A stretch of 64,000 nucleotides of DNA. It comes from Scandinavium ludwigii_A. Lineage in GTDB: Bacteria; Pseudomonadota; Gammaproteobacteria; Enterobacterales; Enterobacteriaceae. Both the position numbers and the translations under genes were made by a program. Below, piece after piece: positions 34,369 through 43,187 of the stretch. The first letter of the stretch is position 1. Every line of letters begins with the position of its first letter. The notes beneath the pieces were generated by a model. That model did not search any database, had not been told where the DNA came from, and saw only the letters and a list, made by a program, of their open reading frames with translations. Location: the NCBI GenBank assembly GCA_050516505.1, contig CP191518.1:3906001-3970000 (forward strand), read 5' to 3'.

Positions 34369-34735
34369 ATCAATCAGCGCAATGCCCACTGCTTTAATGG
34401 CGCGGGTGAACTGCGTCAGTTCACCTTCTCTTTAAGGATTGTTAACCCGAAATATACTTTGTCTGTCGGAAAACAGCGAGAGAGGCAGGCCATGAATTTC
34501 ACGCATCTTCTCGCTGGCAAAGGTGGGGCCAAAATCCGGGTATCAATCCCTGACAAAAGAGATAACGAGTGTGCGAAACTCAACTGAAAAAGCATTGTTG
34601 GCGCGTTTCCCAGTAGGACGGGGAACCAGCCCCTGATGACCTTCAATGCGATATCGTTGAACAAGACGTTTGACCTGCCGGACCGGAATACCTATTCGCT
34701 CCGCAGCCTGGTCCTGGGTGATGTGGAGGCTGACC
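34369..34735 (-). pseudogene. ISNCY/IS1202-like transposase remnant (copy A)
   Basis: The minus strand encodes, with stops and deletions, ITQDQAAERIGIPVRQVKRLVQRY...VPRPTGKRANNAFS...FVRD, stop, YPDFGPTFASEKMREIHGLPLS. After a deletion it continues LFSDRQSIFRVN and GELTQFTRAIKAVGIALI. These are the helix-turn-helix and parts of the DDE domain of the same transposase as at 40455-41529. It keeps the HTH segment and the second catalytic Asp region that copy B has lost. It is only about 80 bp from the ettA start. Confidence 0.85.
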
Positions 34736-34813
34736 GGCTGGGATTAGCGAGGGAAAAAGGCTACACTTCGCCTTTGACTCCTTATCATCAAAATAAAAGA
34801 GGCGAAGTCCAAC

Positions 34814-36481
34814 GTGGCTCAATTCGTTTATACCATGCATCGCGTCGGTAAAGTGGTCCCGCCGAAGCGTCATATTCTGAAAAACATCTCCCTGAGTTTC
34901 TTCCCTGGCGCAAAAATCGGTGTACTGGGCCTGAACGGTGCCGGTAAATCCACCCTGTTGCGCATCATGGCCGGTATCGATACCGACATTGAAGGCGAAG
35001 CGCGTCCGCAGCCAGGTACCAAAATTGGTTACCTGCCGCAGGAGCCGAAACTCAACCCGGAACAAACTGTTCGAGAATCCGTTGAAGAAGCCGTTTCTGA
35101 AGTGGTTAACGCCCTGAAAGGCCTCGACGAAGTCTATGCAAAGTACGCTGAACCGGATGCCGATTTCGACAAGCTGGCCGCTCAGCAAGGCAAGTTCGAA
35201 GAAATCATTCAGGCGCACGACGGTCACAACCTGAACGTGCAGCTTGAGCGCGCCGCCGATGCGCTGCGTCTGCCAGACTGGGATGCGAAAATCGAAAACC
35301 TGTCTGGTGGTGAGCGCCGCCGTGTGGCCCTGTGCCGCCTGTTGCTCGAAAAACCCGACATGCTGCTGCTCGACGAACCGACCAACCACCTGGACGCCGA
35401 GTCCGTGGCCTGGCTGGAACGCTTCCTGCACGACTTCGAAGGTACCGTGGTGGCAATCACCCACGACCGTTACTTCCTCGACAACGTGGCGGGCTGGATC
35501 CTCGAACTGGACCGCGGCGAAGGCATTCCGTGGGAAGGCAACTACTCTTCCTGGCTTGAGCAGAAAGATCAGCGTCTGGCGCAGGAAGCCTCTTCAGAAG
35601 CCGCTCGTCGTAAATCTATCGAGAAAGAGCTGGAGTGGGTACGTCAGGGCGCAAAAGGCCGTCAGTCTAAGGGCAAAGCCCGTCTGGCACGCTTTGAAGA
35701 GCTCAACAATACCGAATACCAGAAACGTAACGAAACCAACGAACTGTTTATTCCACCTGGAGCACGTCTGGGGGATAAAGTGGTTGAAGTCAGCAATCTG
35801 CGTAAATCCTACGGCGAGCGTCTGCTGATTGAGGACCTGACCTTCTCCGTGCCGAAAGGCGCGATTGTCGGGATCATCGGCCCGAACGGCGCGGGTAAAT
35901 CTACCCTGTTCCGTATGATGTCAGGCCAGGAACAGCCGGACAGCGGTAGCATCACCTTGGGTGAAACGGTCAAACTGGCATCCGTTGACCAGTTCCGTGA
36001 CGCGATGGACAACAGTAAAACCGTGTGGGAAGAAGTGTCTGGCGGCCTGGATATCATGAAGGTCGGCAACACCGAAATGCCAAGTCGCGCGTACGTGGGC
36101 CGCTTTAACTTCAAAGGCACCGACCAGGGCAAACGCGTTGGCGAACTGTCCGGTGGTGAGCGTGGTCGTCTGCATCTGGCGAAACTGCTGCAAGTCGGCG
36201 GGAACGTGTTACTGCTCGATGAACCGACCAACGACCTGGATATCGAAACCCTGCGCGCGCTGGAAAACGCCCTGCTGGAGTTCCCAGGCTGTGCGATGGT
36301 TATTTCCCACGACCGTTGGTTCCTTGACCGTATTGCCACCCACATTCTGGATTATCAGGATGAAGGCAAAGTGGAATTCTTCGAAGGTAACTTTACCGAG
36401 TACGAAGAGTACAAGAAACGCACCCTCGGCGCAGATGCCCTGGAGCCTAAGCGTATCAAGTACAAGCGTATTTCGAAGTAA
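34814..36481 (+). CDS. ettA: Energy-dependent translational throttle protein EttA
   Basis: ABC-F protein that binds the ribosomal E site and gates the first peptide bond according to ATP/ADP ratio. It has 555 residues. Twin ABC domains show Walker A GLNGAGKST and GPNGAGKST, signatures LSGGERRRVAL and LSGGERGRLHL, and Walker B LLLDEPTNHLD and LLLDEPTNDLD. The charged P-site tRNA-interaction linker lies between them. Translation begins at GTG (34814), giving MAQFVYTMHR, with AGAGG upstream. Only about 80 bp of native leader remain before the mobile-element debris, so its promoter may be altered. Confidence 0.98.
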   Translation: MAQFVYTMHRVGKVVPPKRHILKNISLSFFPGAKIGVLGLNGAGKSTLLRIMAGIDTDIEGEARPQPGTKIGYLPQEPKLNPEQTVRESVEEAVSEVVNALKGLDEVYAKYAEPDADFDKLAAQQGKFEEIIQAHDGHNLNVQLERAADALRLPDWDAKIENLSGGERRRVALCRLLLEKPDMLLLDEPTNHLDAESVAWLERFLHDFEGTVVAITHDRYFLDNVAGWILELDRGEGIPWEGNYSSWLEQKDQRLAQEASSEAARRKSIEKELEWVRQGAKGRQSKGKARLARFEELNNTEYQKRNETNELFIPPGARLGDKVVEVSNLRKSYGERLLIEDLTFSVPKGAIVGIIGPNGAGKSTLFRMMSGQEQPDSGSITLGETVKLASVDQFRDAMDNSKTVWEEVSGGLDIMKVGNTEMPSRAYVGRFNFKGTDQGKRVGELSGGERGRLHLAKLLQVGGNVLLLDEPTNDLDIETLRALENALLEFPGCAMVISHDRWFLDRIATHILDYQDEGKVEFFEGNFTEYEEYKKRTLGADALEPKRIKYKRISK

Positions 36482-36530
36482 TCATGCGGTATGATGCCCT
36501 TTCCCGTTGGAAAGGGTGAAATGACAAAAC

Positions 36531-36559
36531 CGGGCAGCTTTCACAGCGCCCGTTTTTTT
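36531..36559 (+). terminator. Terminator of ettA
   Basis: Stem CGGGC / GCCCG (36531-36535, 36548-36552) followed by T7, preceded by a second hairpin CCCTTTCC / GGAAAGGG (about 36497-36515). It lies between convergent ettA and nadR. Confidence 0.8.
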
Positions 36560-36560
36560 A

Positions 36561-37793
36561 TTAGCCCTGCTCGCCCATCATCTGCTTCACCAGCTCAACA
36601 CACCGCAGGAAGCGGGCGTCGTAATCTGACTCTTCAACGTGAACATACGCAATGTCGTTCTCTTTGAGCATATCGACCAGCATGGTCTGAAACTCTTTTC
36701 TGTCCACCGAACTGCCCAGGCTTCGCAGCCCATCGGCGACCCACGGAGTATTGTTTTCCAGCACGATAACCAGGTCAAAACGGTATTCGTCGATCAACGC
36801 CTGCACGAACGGATGCTCGCGACCTTCGTATTTCTTACAGAACGCCTGCGTGGTCACAAAGTCGGTATCAATAAACGCCACTTTATTGGCGTACTTCACC
36901 GCAAAATCAATGTACTGCGCATGACCTAGCGCGATTTTGTCGTAATCGGAATACTGCAACGCCATCTCGTCGCCACCCAAATGGGAGAAGACATAATCGC
37001 GGCCATATTCCCAGGCACTGGTGGTGTTGAAGATGTTGGCGAGCTTGTTCACCATCATCGACTTACCGCTTGATTCACCGCCCAAAATCGCCACCGTGCG
37101 CACAAAGAATGGCTTCACTTCGGTGGGAATGTATTCCCAGTAGCGCGACGGGTTCTCACGAATTTGCGCCCCGCTGATGTTCATGAACGTGCGCTGCGGA
37201 TCGATAAGCACGGTTTCGATCCCAAGGTGCTCGCGGAACTGAGGGGCATCGGCTTCTTCGGAGGTGTAAATCCAGTTCGGCTCAATCCCCTTCTCTTCCA
37301 TAAACGCCTTGATACCGTTACTCCAGACGTCCCAGCCGTGCGGATACGGTTCCATGCCCTCTTCGTTAAAGGCGTGAATGCGGATGTTTTTCTGGTACTT
37401 GAAGGTTTGCAGCAGCCAGCGCAAACGGTCGGACACCGTCGGTTGCTGCGACATCGCGCTGTCTTCAAACAGCGCCCGGTCGCGCTTTTCGTCGTAACCC
37501 ATGATCACGTGCAGCTCGTCAACCTGGCTTCCGGCACGCTGGAGCAGGTAAATATGACCGGTGTGCAGCGGATAGAATTTGCCGAACACAACGCCGACAC
37601 TTTTCTGCTGACGTGGAAACTCCAGCCCCAGAAAACGGTGCAGCGCTTCAAGTTTCTGCGCGCTCGGACTTTTGATTTTGGCGTTCAGTAGCTGGCTAAG
37701 GTAGCCCTTGGTCATCCCGCTGGCGTCCGCCACCTGCTGCAGTGTGCAGCCTTTCTGGCGAATCGCGGTTTTAATGTAATCGAATGATGACAA
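36561..37793 (-). CDS. nadR: NAD biosynthesis regulator NadR (trifunctional)
   Basis: NAD-responsive repressor that is also an NMN adenylyltransferase and ribosylnicotinamide kinase. It has 410 residues. The N-terminal HTH covers about 1-55 (LQQVADASGMTKGYLSQLL). The nucleotidyltransferase domain starts VGVVFGKFYPLHTGHIYL (residues about 66-83, HxGH motif). The C-terminal kinase has Walker A GGESSGKS near residue 238. It lies downstream of serB-radA on the same strand, 134 bp after radA. Confidence 0.97.
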   Translation of the reverse strand: MSSFDYIKTAIRQKGCTLQQVADASGMTKGYLSQLLNAKIKSPSAQKLEALHRFLGLEFPRQQKSVGVVFGKFYPLHTGHIYLLQRAGSQVDELHVIMGYDEKRDRALFEDSAMSQQPTVSDRLRWLLQTFKYQKNIRIHAFNEEGMEPYPHGWDVWSNGIKAFMEEKGIEPNWIYTSEEADAPQFREHLGIETVLIDPQRTFMNISGAQIRENPSRYWEYIPTEVKPFFVRTVAILGGESSGKSMMVNKLANIFNTTSAWEYGRDYVFSHLGGDEMALQYSDYDKIALGHAQYIDFAVKYANKVAFIDTDFVTTQAFCKKYEGREHPFVQALIDEYRFDLVIVLENNTPWVADGLRSLGSSVDRKEFQTMLVDMLKENDIAYVHVEESDYDARFLRCVELVKQMMGEQG

Positions 37794-37927
37794 AGGAGCC
37801 TCCTGCTGATGATCTCTCCCGGATTAGCCGGGCACATGTTGAATTCCCCTATGGATTTCGGGTGGCAGGAAGGCGGCAAGCAAACGTAGCCAACACACCT
37901 GCCGCCGGAAAGACGACGGGGATTTTA

Positions 37928-39310
37928 TTATAAGTCGTCAAAGACGTTTAGCGCATCGGAAAGCTTCTTCACACCGAAGACCTTCATCCCTTCCGGTACT
38001 TTTTTCGGCACGTTGGCAGCGGGCACAATCGCCCGACGGAAGCCGTGTTTAGCCGCCTCGGAGATACGCTCTTGGCCGCTCGGCACCGGGCGAATCTCAC
38101 CCGAAAGCCCAACTTCGCCAAATACCACCAGATCCTGCGGCAACGGCCTGTCGCGCAGGCTGGAGACCATCGCCATCAACAGCGCCAGGTCGGCACTGGT
38201 TTCGGTGACCTTCACGCCACCCACCACGTTGACGAACACGTCCTGATCGAACATCTGCAAGCCGCCATGGCGATGCAAAACCGCCAGCAGAATTGAGAGT
38301 CGGTTCTGCTCCAGACCGACTGCGACACGGCGCGGGTTGCCCATCATTGACTGATCGACCAGCGCCTGAATCTCTACCAGTAACGGGCGCGTGCCTTCCC
38401 AGACCACCATCACCGAGCTACCGGACGTCACTTCATCGCCACGGCTCAAGAAGATGGCCGACGGGTTGCTGACTTCGCGCAGCCCTTGTTCGGTCATGGC
38501 GAACACGCCGAGTTCGTTCACCGCGCCGAAGCGGTTTTTATGGCTGCGCAGCGTGCGGAAACGGGAATCAGCATCGCCGTCCAGCAGTACGGAACAGTCG
38601 ATACAGTGCTCCAGCACTTTTGGACCGGCCAGCGAGCCATCTTTCGTGACATGGCCGACCATGATGATTGCCACGCCGCGGGTTTTGGCAAAACGCGTTA
38701 AATAGGCCGCGCTCTCACGCACCTGAGCCACGCTGCCTGGCGACGACTGAACGTCCGCCATGTGCATCACCTGGATGGAGTCGATAACCATCAGCTTCGG
38801 CTTTTCTTCCTCCGCAATCTGGCAAATCTGCTCAATGCTGGTTTCCGACAGCATATTGAGGTTCGACGCGGGTAAACCGAGACGGTGGGCACGCATGGCA
38901 ACCTGCTGTAAGGACTCTTCACCGGTCACGTACAGGGTTTTCATGTTCTCACTGAGCAGGCACAGCGTTTGCAGCAACAGCGTGGATTTACCCGCGCCTG
39001 GATTACCGCCAATCAGGATCGCACTGCCGGGCACCACGCCGCCGCCGAGGACGCGGTCGAACTCTTTAAAACCGGTAGAAAAACGCGGCAGCTCTTCAAG
39101 GCTGATTTCGGACAGCTTCTGCACTTTCGATACGCCGGACGCCCCCGCGTATCCACTCAGACGCTCATTGCGTGCCACGGTGGGCGAAGCGGCAATGCGC
39201 ATCTCGGTAATGGTGTTCCAGGCATGACAGGCGCTGCACTGTCCCTGCCAACGCGGATAATCCGCGCCACACTCGTTACAGACAAACGCGCGTTTAGGTG
39301 CTTTCGCCAC
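37928..39310 (-). CDS. radA: DNA repair protein RadA (Sms)
   Basis: RecA-like branch-migration helicase acting in recombination repair. It has 460 residues. The N-terminal zinc finger is CNECG...CSACH. Walker A is GGNPGAGKST near residue 95, the RadA-specific KNRFG motif lies in the middle (SHKNRFGAVNEL), and a Lon-protease-like domain fills the C-terminal 170 residues (MAMVSSLRDRPLP, VGLSGEIRPV). It begins 9 bp after serB, so the two are an operon. Confidence 0.98.
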   Translation of the reverse strand: MAKAPKRAFVCNECGADYPRWQGQCSACHAWNTITEMRIAASPTVARNERLSGYAGASGVSKVQKLSEISLEELPRFSTGFKEFDRVLGGGVVPGSAILIGGNPGAGKSTLLLQTLCLLSENMKTLYVTGEESLQQVAMRAHRLGLPASNLNMLSETSIEQICQIAEEEKPKLMVIDSIQVMHMADVQSSPGSVAQVRESAAYLTRFAKTRGVAIIMVGHVTKDGSLAGPKVLEHCIDCSVLLDGDADSRFRTLRSHKNRFGAVNELGVFAMTEQGLREVSNPSAIFLSRGDEVTSGSSVMVVWEGTRPLLVEIQALVDQSMMGNPRRVAVGLEQNRLSILLAVLHRHGGLQMFDQDVFVNVVGGVKVTETSADLALLMAMVSSLRDRPLPQDLVVFGEVGLSGEIRPVPSGQERISEAAKHGFRRAIVPAANVPKKVPEGMKVFGVKKLSDALNVFDDL

Positions 39311-39319
39311 AATAACCTC

Positions 39320-40291
39320 TTACTTTTGATTCATGCTGCCGGAGAGAATGCAGAACACGCCCATCAGGTCAGCGTGACGGATGGTGATTTCCGTCTGCTC
39401 GTTAACTTTCGGTTTGGCATGATAGGCGATGCCCAGCCCCGCCGCTTTGATCATCGGCAGGTCATTGGCGCCGTCGCCAATCGCCACGGTCTGCACCGTC
39501 GGGATTTCGTAGGTTTCGGCCAGGCTGTTGAGCGTGCTGGCTTTATACTTCGCATCCACGATGTCGCCGGTGACATTGCCGGTCAGCACACCATCACGAA
39601 TTTCCAGCTCATTGGCCACAGCCGCCGTCAGACGCAGTTTGTCCTTCAGGTAATCGGCAAAAAACGTAAAACCACCGGAGGCTATCGCCACTTTCCAGCC
39701 CAGCGTTTCCAGCTTCAGCACCAGCTGGGTCAGACCCGGCATCAGCGGGAGCGTGTCGCGAACCTGACGCAGAATGTTCGCATCAGCGCCTTTCAGTGTG
39801 GCGACGCGCTGGCGAAGGCTGGCGGTAAAATCCAGCTCACCACGCATGGCGCGCTCGGTCACTTCGGACACCAGCTCACCGGTGCCCGCCAGCTTGGCAA
39901 TTTCATCAATACATTCGATCTGGATTGCTGTGGAATCCATGTCCATTACCAACAGACCCGGCGTGCGCAGATGCGGAATTTTCCCGAGCGGTGCCACGTC
40001 CAGCCCGTCGTCATGCGCCAGGCGCGTCGCCCGCGGCGTCAGTGAACCCGCCAGGCGAATGACCTGATAATCTTCAACACACCATGCGGCAACAATCACC
40101 ATCGCCGCACCCAGCTTGTGCTGATAATCGGTCAGGCGCTGCTTATCGAGGCGACGGCCATACAGCAGCCAGCCGCTGCGTCCGGCATGGTAATCCAGCG
40201 GCATGACCTCATCACCGCTTAAAGATAGCGGCAGCCCAGGCCAGAAGGAGACATCGTCGGGCAGGTCGCACCAGGTCAGACTGTTCGGCAT
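39320..40291 (-). CDS. serB: Phosphoserine phosphatase SerB
   Basis: Last step of serine synthesis, hydrolysing phosphoserine. The chosen ATG gives 323 residues starting MPNSLTWCDLPDDVSFWPG (322 in E. coli). The longer ORF adds 14 unconserved residues. HAD motifs are DMDSTAIQIECIDE, the Ser/Thr motif IASGGFTFF, and GDGANDLPMIKAAGLGIAYHAKP. An N-terminal regulatory domain precedes them. In E. coli smp/ytjB is divergent next to it; here block B (7.3 kb) separates them. Confidence 0.97.
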   Translation of the reverse strand: MPNSLTWCDLPDDVSFWPGLPLSLSGDEVMPLDYHAGRSGWLLYGRRLDKQRLTDYQHKLGAAMVIVAAWCVEDYQVIRLAGSLTPRATRLAHDDGLDVAPLGKIPHLRTPGLLVMDMDSTAIQIECIDEIAKLAGTGELVSEVTERAMRGELDFTASLRQRVATLKGADANILRQVRDTLPLMPGLTQLVLKLETLGWKVAIASGGFTFFADYLKDKLRLTAAVANELEIRDGVLTGNVTGDIVDAKYKASTLNSLAETYEIPTVQTVAIGDGANDLPMIKAAGLGIAYHAKPKVNEQTEITIRHADLMGVFCILSGSMNQK

Positions 40292-40363
40292 TACAGCTCC
40301 AGTAATCGAGATTTGAGCAGGAAAATAACGCATGAGGCTACCCTGTATCCAGCGCTTCTGGCA

Positions 40364-40380
40364 ACATTAAGCTGCAAATT
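40364..40380 (+). repeat. Left 17-bp direct repeat flanking block B
   Basis: ACATTAAGCTGCAAATT, identical to 47638-47654. Outside it lies the serB leader and inside it the left inverted repeat of the unit. It reads as a target duplication of 15-17 bp, depending on whether the terminal T and A belong to the element. Confidence 0.85.
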
Positions 40381-40430
40381 GTTAAGACTATGCGGAAATG
40401 TCCCCTTTGACCAAATCTGAAATGTCACCC
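40380..40430 (+). repeat. Left terminal inverted repeat of block B
   Basis: Starts TGTTAAGACTATGCGGAAAT and contains two GAAATGTC-type boxes (GGAAATGTCCCC, TGAAATGTCACC). These pair with the right end 47589-47638, which read inward starts TGTCAACGCAAAGTAGAAGT and later has GAAATGTCC. Repeated boxes at IS ends are expected transposase-binding sites. Confidence 0.7.
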
Positions 40431-40454
40431 ATCGTATTTTGGGGAGGATATTTC

Positions 40455-41529
40455 ATGGCAAAAGAGATAATTAGCATGAGTCACAAAGAGCTCGATCGGC
40501 TCCAGATTATTCGGGAGTCGGTCAGCCGCCACATCACTCAGGACCAGGCTGCGGAGCGAATAGGTATTTCGCTTGTCAGGGATAAATACCCGGATTTTGG
40601 GCCCACCTTTGCCAGCGAGAAGCTGCGGGAAATTCACGGGCTGGCGCTATCCGCTGAGACATTGCGTAAGTGGATGGTTGAGGAGGGGCTGTGGCGAGAG
40701 CGTCGTCGTAAAATTGCCCGTATTTATCAGCGGCGGCAGCGCCGCCCTTGCTATGGGGAGCTGATCCAGATTGATGGCTCTCCGCATGACTGGTTCGAAG
40801 CACGGGGGCCACGCTGCACGCTGATCGTTTTTATCGATGATGCGACCAGTGGAAGGTGAGCTGATGCAGTTCACCCCCGCCGTGAAAACGCTTGGCATAG
40901 CGCCGATTCATGCTAACACCCCGCAGGCTAAAGGTCGGGTTGAACGGGCTAATCAGACGTTGCAGGACAGGCTGGTTAAAGAGCTGCGACTTCGTCATAT
41001 CAGTGACATCGAAACGGCCAATGACTGGCTGCCGGAATTCGTGAAAGCTTACAATGACCGCTTTGCATCCCAGCCCCGGGAAGGCGGTAATGCCCATCGG
41101 AACATTCATCACACTCCGGAAGAACTGAATTACATTCTCTCCTATCAGCAGGCCCGCCGTGTGTTGTCCAGGGATCTGACGTTCCAATACAAAGCCTGCG
41201 CGTATCAGATCCGCTCAGAAGGGCAGGGTTACCGACTCAGGCATGTACTCGTCACGGTTTGTGAGAATTTTCAGGGAGAGATTACGGTGTTGCACGAAAG
41301 CCGGGAACTTGGCTGTGAGAAATATGTGGATGGGCCTGAGCCCTTACCTCTTGATGACGAGAAGAGTGTTCATGAGCGGGTTGAAAATGCGCGTTTCGAC
41401 CTGCGTTCGAAGTTCTATGTTAAACCGGCAGCCGATCATCCGTGGAATACACGCAGAACGCAAAGTATGTCCCCTGTAAAACCACCGAAGTTACCCAGAA
41501 AGAAAGTGGATACGGACAAATCAGGATGA
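40455..41529 (+). pseudogene. ISNCY/IS1202-like transposase, internally deleted (copy B)
   Basis: Two adjoining frames make up one broken transposase. The first (40455-40859) has MSHKELDRLQIIRESVSRHITQDQAAERIGIS, then jumps to LVRDKYPDFGPTFASEKLREIHG and IDGSPHDWFEARGPRCTL with the first catalytic Asp. The second (40854-41529) has GELMQFTPAVKTLGIAPIHAN, KGRVERANQTLQDRLVKELR with the catalytic Glu, and a C-terminal domain. Comparison with copy A shows about 55 residues of HTH missing after AERIGIS. The segment with the second catalytic Asp is also missing at the frame break near 40855. It cannot be active. Confidence 0.85.
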
Positions 41530-41925
41530 ATCCAGGACGGATTCATTTACCTGAATAGTCATGCAGTGGGGTAAAATTCTGTCTGTGCGTTTCTGGCTGA
41601 TTTTCGGGGTGGTTGTTGCCGCTTTTACCGGTTATCCGTCAGAAATGCCCTGAGGCCGTTTCAGCGGTGAGTACAATTAGAACGTTATGGTAAATCTCAT
41701 TTGTCATGGCCAATGCCTGCTTAGAGCGAAGTGCGGACTAAACCCAGGGGCTTGACTGGCTTTAATAGGGAGAATAGATTTTCAACCGCGCAAACTGGAC
41801 GCGACAGGTTGTAGTTTTCCTGGATAGAGCATCGGAGGAAGCCGGTAGAACTGTGACAAACTGGCTTAGGCTGAACGACGCTAAGCATAAATATTGCTCT
41901 CCCGGGCCGCAGGAGAGCAACAGGC
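41530..41925. other. Non-coding stretch between transposase relic and tartrate operon
   Basis: About 400 bp with no convincing gene. A short plus-strand fragment reads QWGKILSVRFWLIFGVVVAAFTGYPSEMP, which looks like the hydrophobic start of a membrane protein ending early; I do not recognise it. No copy of the unit's right end occurs here, so the transposase gene is not bounded by its own second end. Confidence 0.4.
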
Positions 41926-43185
41926 TCAGGCAATCAATATTGCCCGAATGTCATTCACGTTTGTTAACGTCGGACCGGTTATCACCAGATCATCGAGCGC
42001 GTGAAAATAGCTGTAACTGTCATGTATATCAAGATAATTAGCCGCATTCAGGCCGCCCATCTTGCCGCGTGTTAACGTGTCCGGAAATACCAATGCTCCT
42101 GCTGCATCTTCCGTTCCGTCGATACCATCACTGTCGCCGGCGATTGCCCATATGCCGCTCTCTCCCTGCAATGCACAGGCCAGACTGAGCGAAAATTCAG
42201 TATTACGCCCCCCCTTTCCGTGCTGGCCATTGCTTACCGTCACGGTGGTTTCACCACCCGACAACAGTACTGCCGGACCGGAAACTGGATGACAATACTG
42301 CTTCACGGATTTAGCAATCCCGGCCATAACAATGGCCGCTTCGCGGCTTTCGCCTTCTATCGCATCGCCCAGAATAAGCGGCGTCAGCCCATGTCTGCGC
42401 ACAGCCAACGCGGCAGCCTGCAAAGCCAACTGCGGCGTGGCAATGAGTTTGACTTCACTGTTCGCTACGCTTTCAACCGGACCTGCTGGCTGGCTTAGCA
42501 GGTTATGAACAGGTTCCGGGGTCGGAATACCGTAACGCTGGAGTACCCGAAGCGCATCAAGCGGCGTGCTGTCATCTGCGACAGTAGGGCCTGAAGCAAC
42601 ATCTGCCGGGTTATCGCCCGGCACATCGCTGATAATCAATGACACAATACGAGCCGCTTGTACCATTCTTGCCAGCTTGCCGCCTTTCACCGCGGAGAGA
42701 TGACGACGTACCAGATTCATCTCTTTGATGTTGGCACCGCTGTGCAGTAGCGCGCGAGTGATGGCCTGCTTATCTTTCAATGTTAAACCTGGAGCAGGTA
42801 GCGCCATCAGCGCCGATCCACCACCTGAAATTAGCGCCAGCACCAGGTCATCAGAAGTCAAACCGCGTAGCGCTTCCACAATTAGCATTGCGGCAACTTC
42901 GCTCATCGAATCGGATACCGGATGAGCCGCCTCGATGATCCGGATGCGGCCAGTAGGCACAGCGTAACCGTAACGCGTCACCACCACGCCAGAAACATCC
43001 ACATCCGGCCAGGCTGCATCCACAGCCGCAGCCATCGCCGCCGAGGCTTTACCGGCACCGATCACCACGCAGCGGCCCCGCGGTTTTTCCGGCAGATTAG
43101 ACAGGATCGCAGGTCCCGCACGAGCGCTGTCGATTGCATGCTGAAAGATATCCTGCAGGATCTCTGCAGCCTGTTCATTTTTCAT
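41926..43185 (-). CDS. Glycerate 2-kinase / TtuD-type (MOFRL family)
   Basis: Predicted cytoplasmic enzyme of 419 residues. The family contains glycerate 2-kinases, and members next to tartrate genes were earlier called hydroxypyruvate reductase TtuD. The N-terminal DUF4147 domain shows VVIGAGKASAAMAAAVD and LISGGGSALMALPAPGLTL. The C-terminal MOFRL domain shows GKGGRNTEFSLSLA and GDSDGIDGTEDAAGA. It is 2 bp after the tartrate dehydrogenase gene. In tartrate degradation the dehydrogenase/decarboxylase can give D-glycerate, which this kinase would phosphorylate to 2-phosphoglycerate. Confidence 0.88.
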   Translation of the reverse strand: MKNEQAAEILQDIFQHAIDSARAGPAILSNLPEKPRGRCVVIGAGKASAAMAAAVDAAWPDVDVSGVVVTRYGYAVPTGRIRIIEAAHPVSDSMSEVAAMLIVEALRGLTSDDLVLALISGGGSALMALPAPGLTLKDKQAITRALLHSGANIKEMNLVRRHLSAVKGGKLARMVQAARIVSLIISDVPGDNPADVASGPTVADDSTPLDALRVLQRYGIPTPEPVHNLLSQPAGPVESVANSEVKLIATPQLALQAAALAVRRHGLTPLILGDAIEGESREAAIVMAGIAKSVKQYCHPVSGPAVLLSGGETTVTVSNGQHGKGGRNTEFSLSLACALQGESGIWAIAGDSDGIDGTEDAAGALVFPDTLTRGKMGGLNAANYLDIHDSYSYFHALDDLVITGPTLTNVNDIRAILIA

Positions 43186-43187
43186 GA

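Larger units (their letters stand above)
24731..34735 (-). mobile_element. Accessory block A: degraded ISNCY/IS1202-like unit with fimbrial cargo
   Basis: This 10-kb insertion separates slt from ettA. Its low-coordinate end (24731-24790) matches the right end of block B (54 of 59 bases by hand). Next to it is a RelB remnant, as in B. At its high-coordinate end lies a remnant of the same transposase found in B. Both are on the minus strand, so the order transposase to relB to right end is the same as in B but inverted. The left inverted repeat and a target duplication were not found near ettA, so that end is probably deleted. Fimbrial genes, two regulators, an IS3-family fragment and LysR debris lie between. 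That this was one transposing unit is inference. Confidence 0.5.

Noticed and set aside
34198..34587. 129-codon plus-strand ORF
   Set aside because: It joins the tail of the LysR remnant to the antisense of the transposase remnant, so it is a chance fusion frame.
24564..34813. Genomic island integrated at a tRNA gene
   Set aside because: No tRNA gene, integrase or attachment-site duplication is visible; the ends resemble IS ends instead.
40425..40637. 70-codon minus-strand ORF and similar frames over the transposase
   Set aside because: Antisense of the ISNCY-like transposase copy B.
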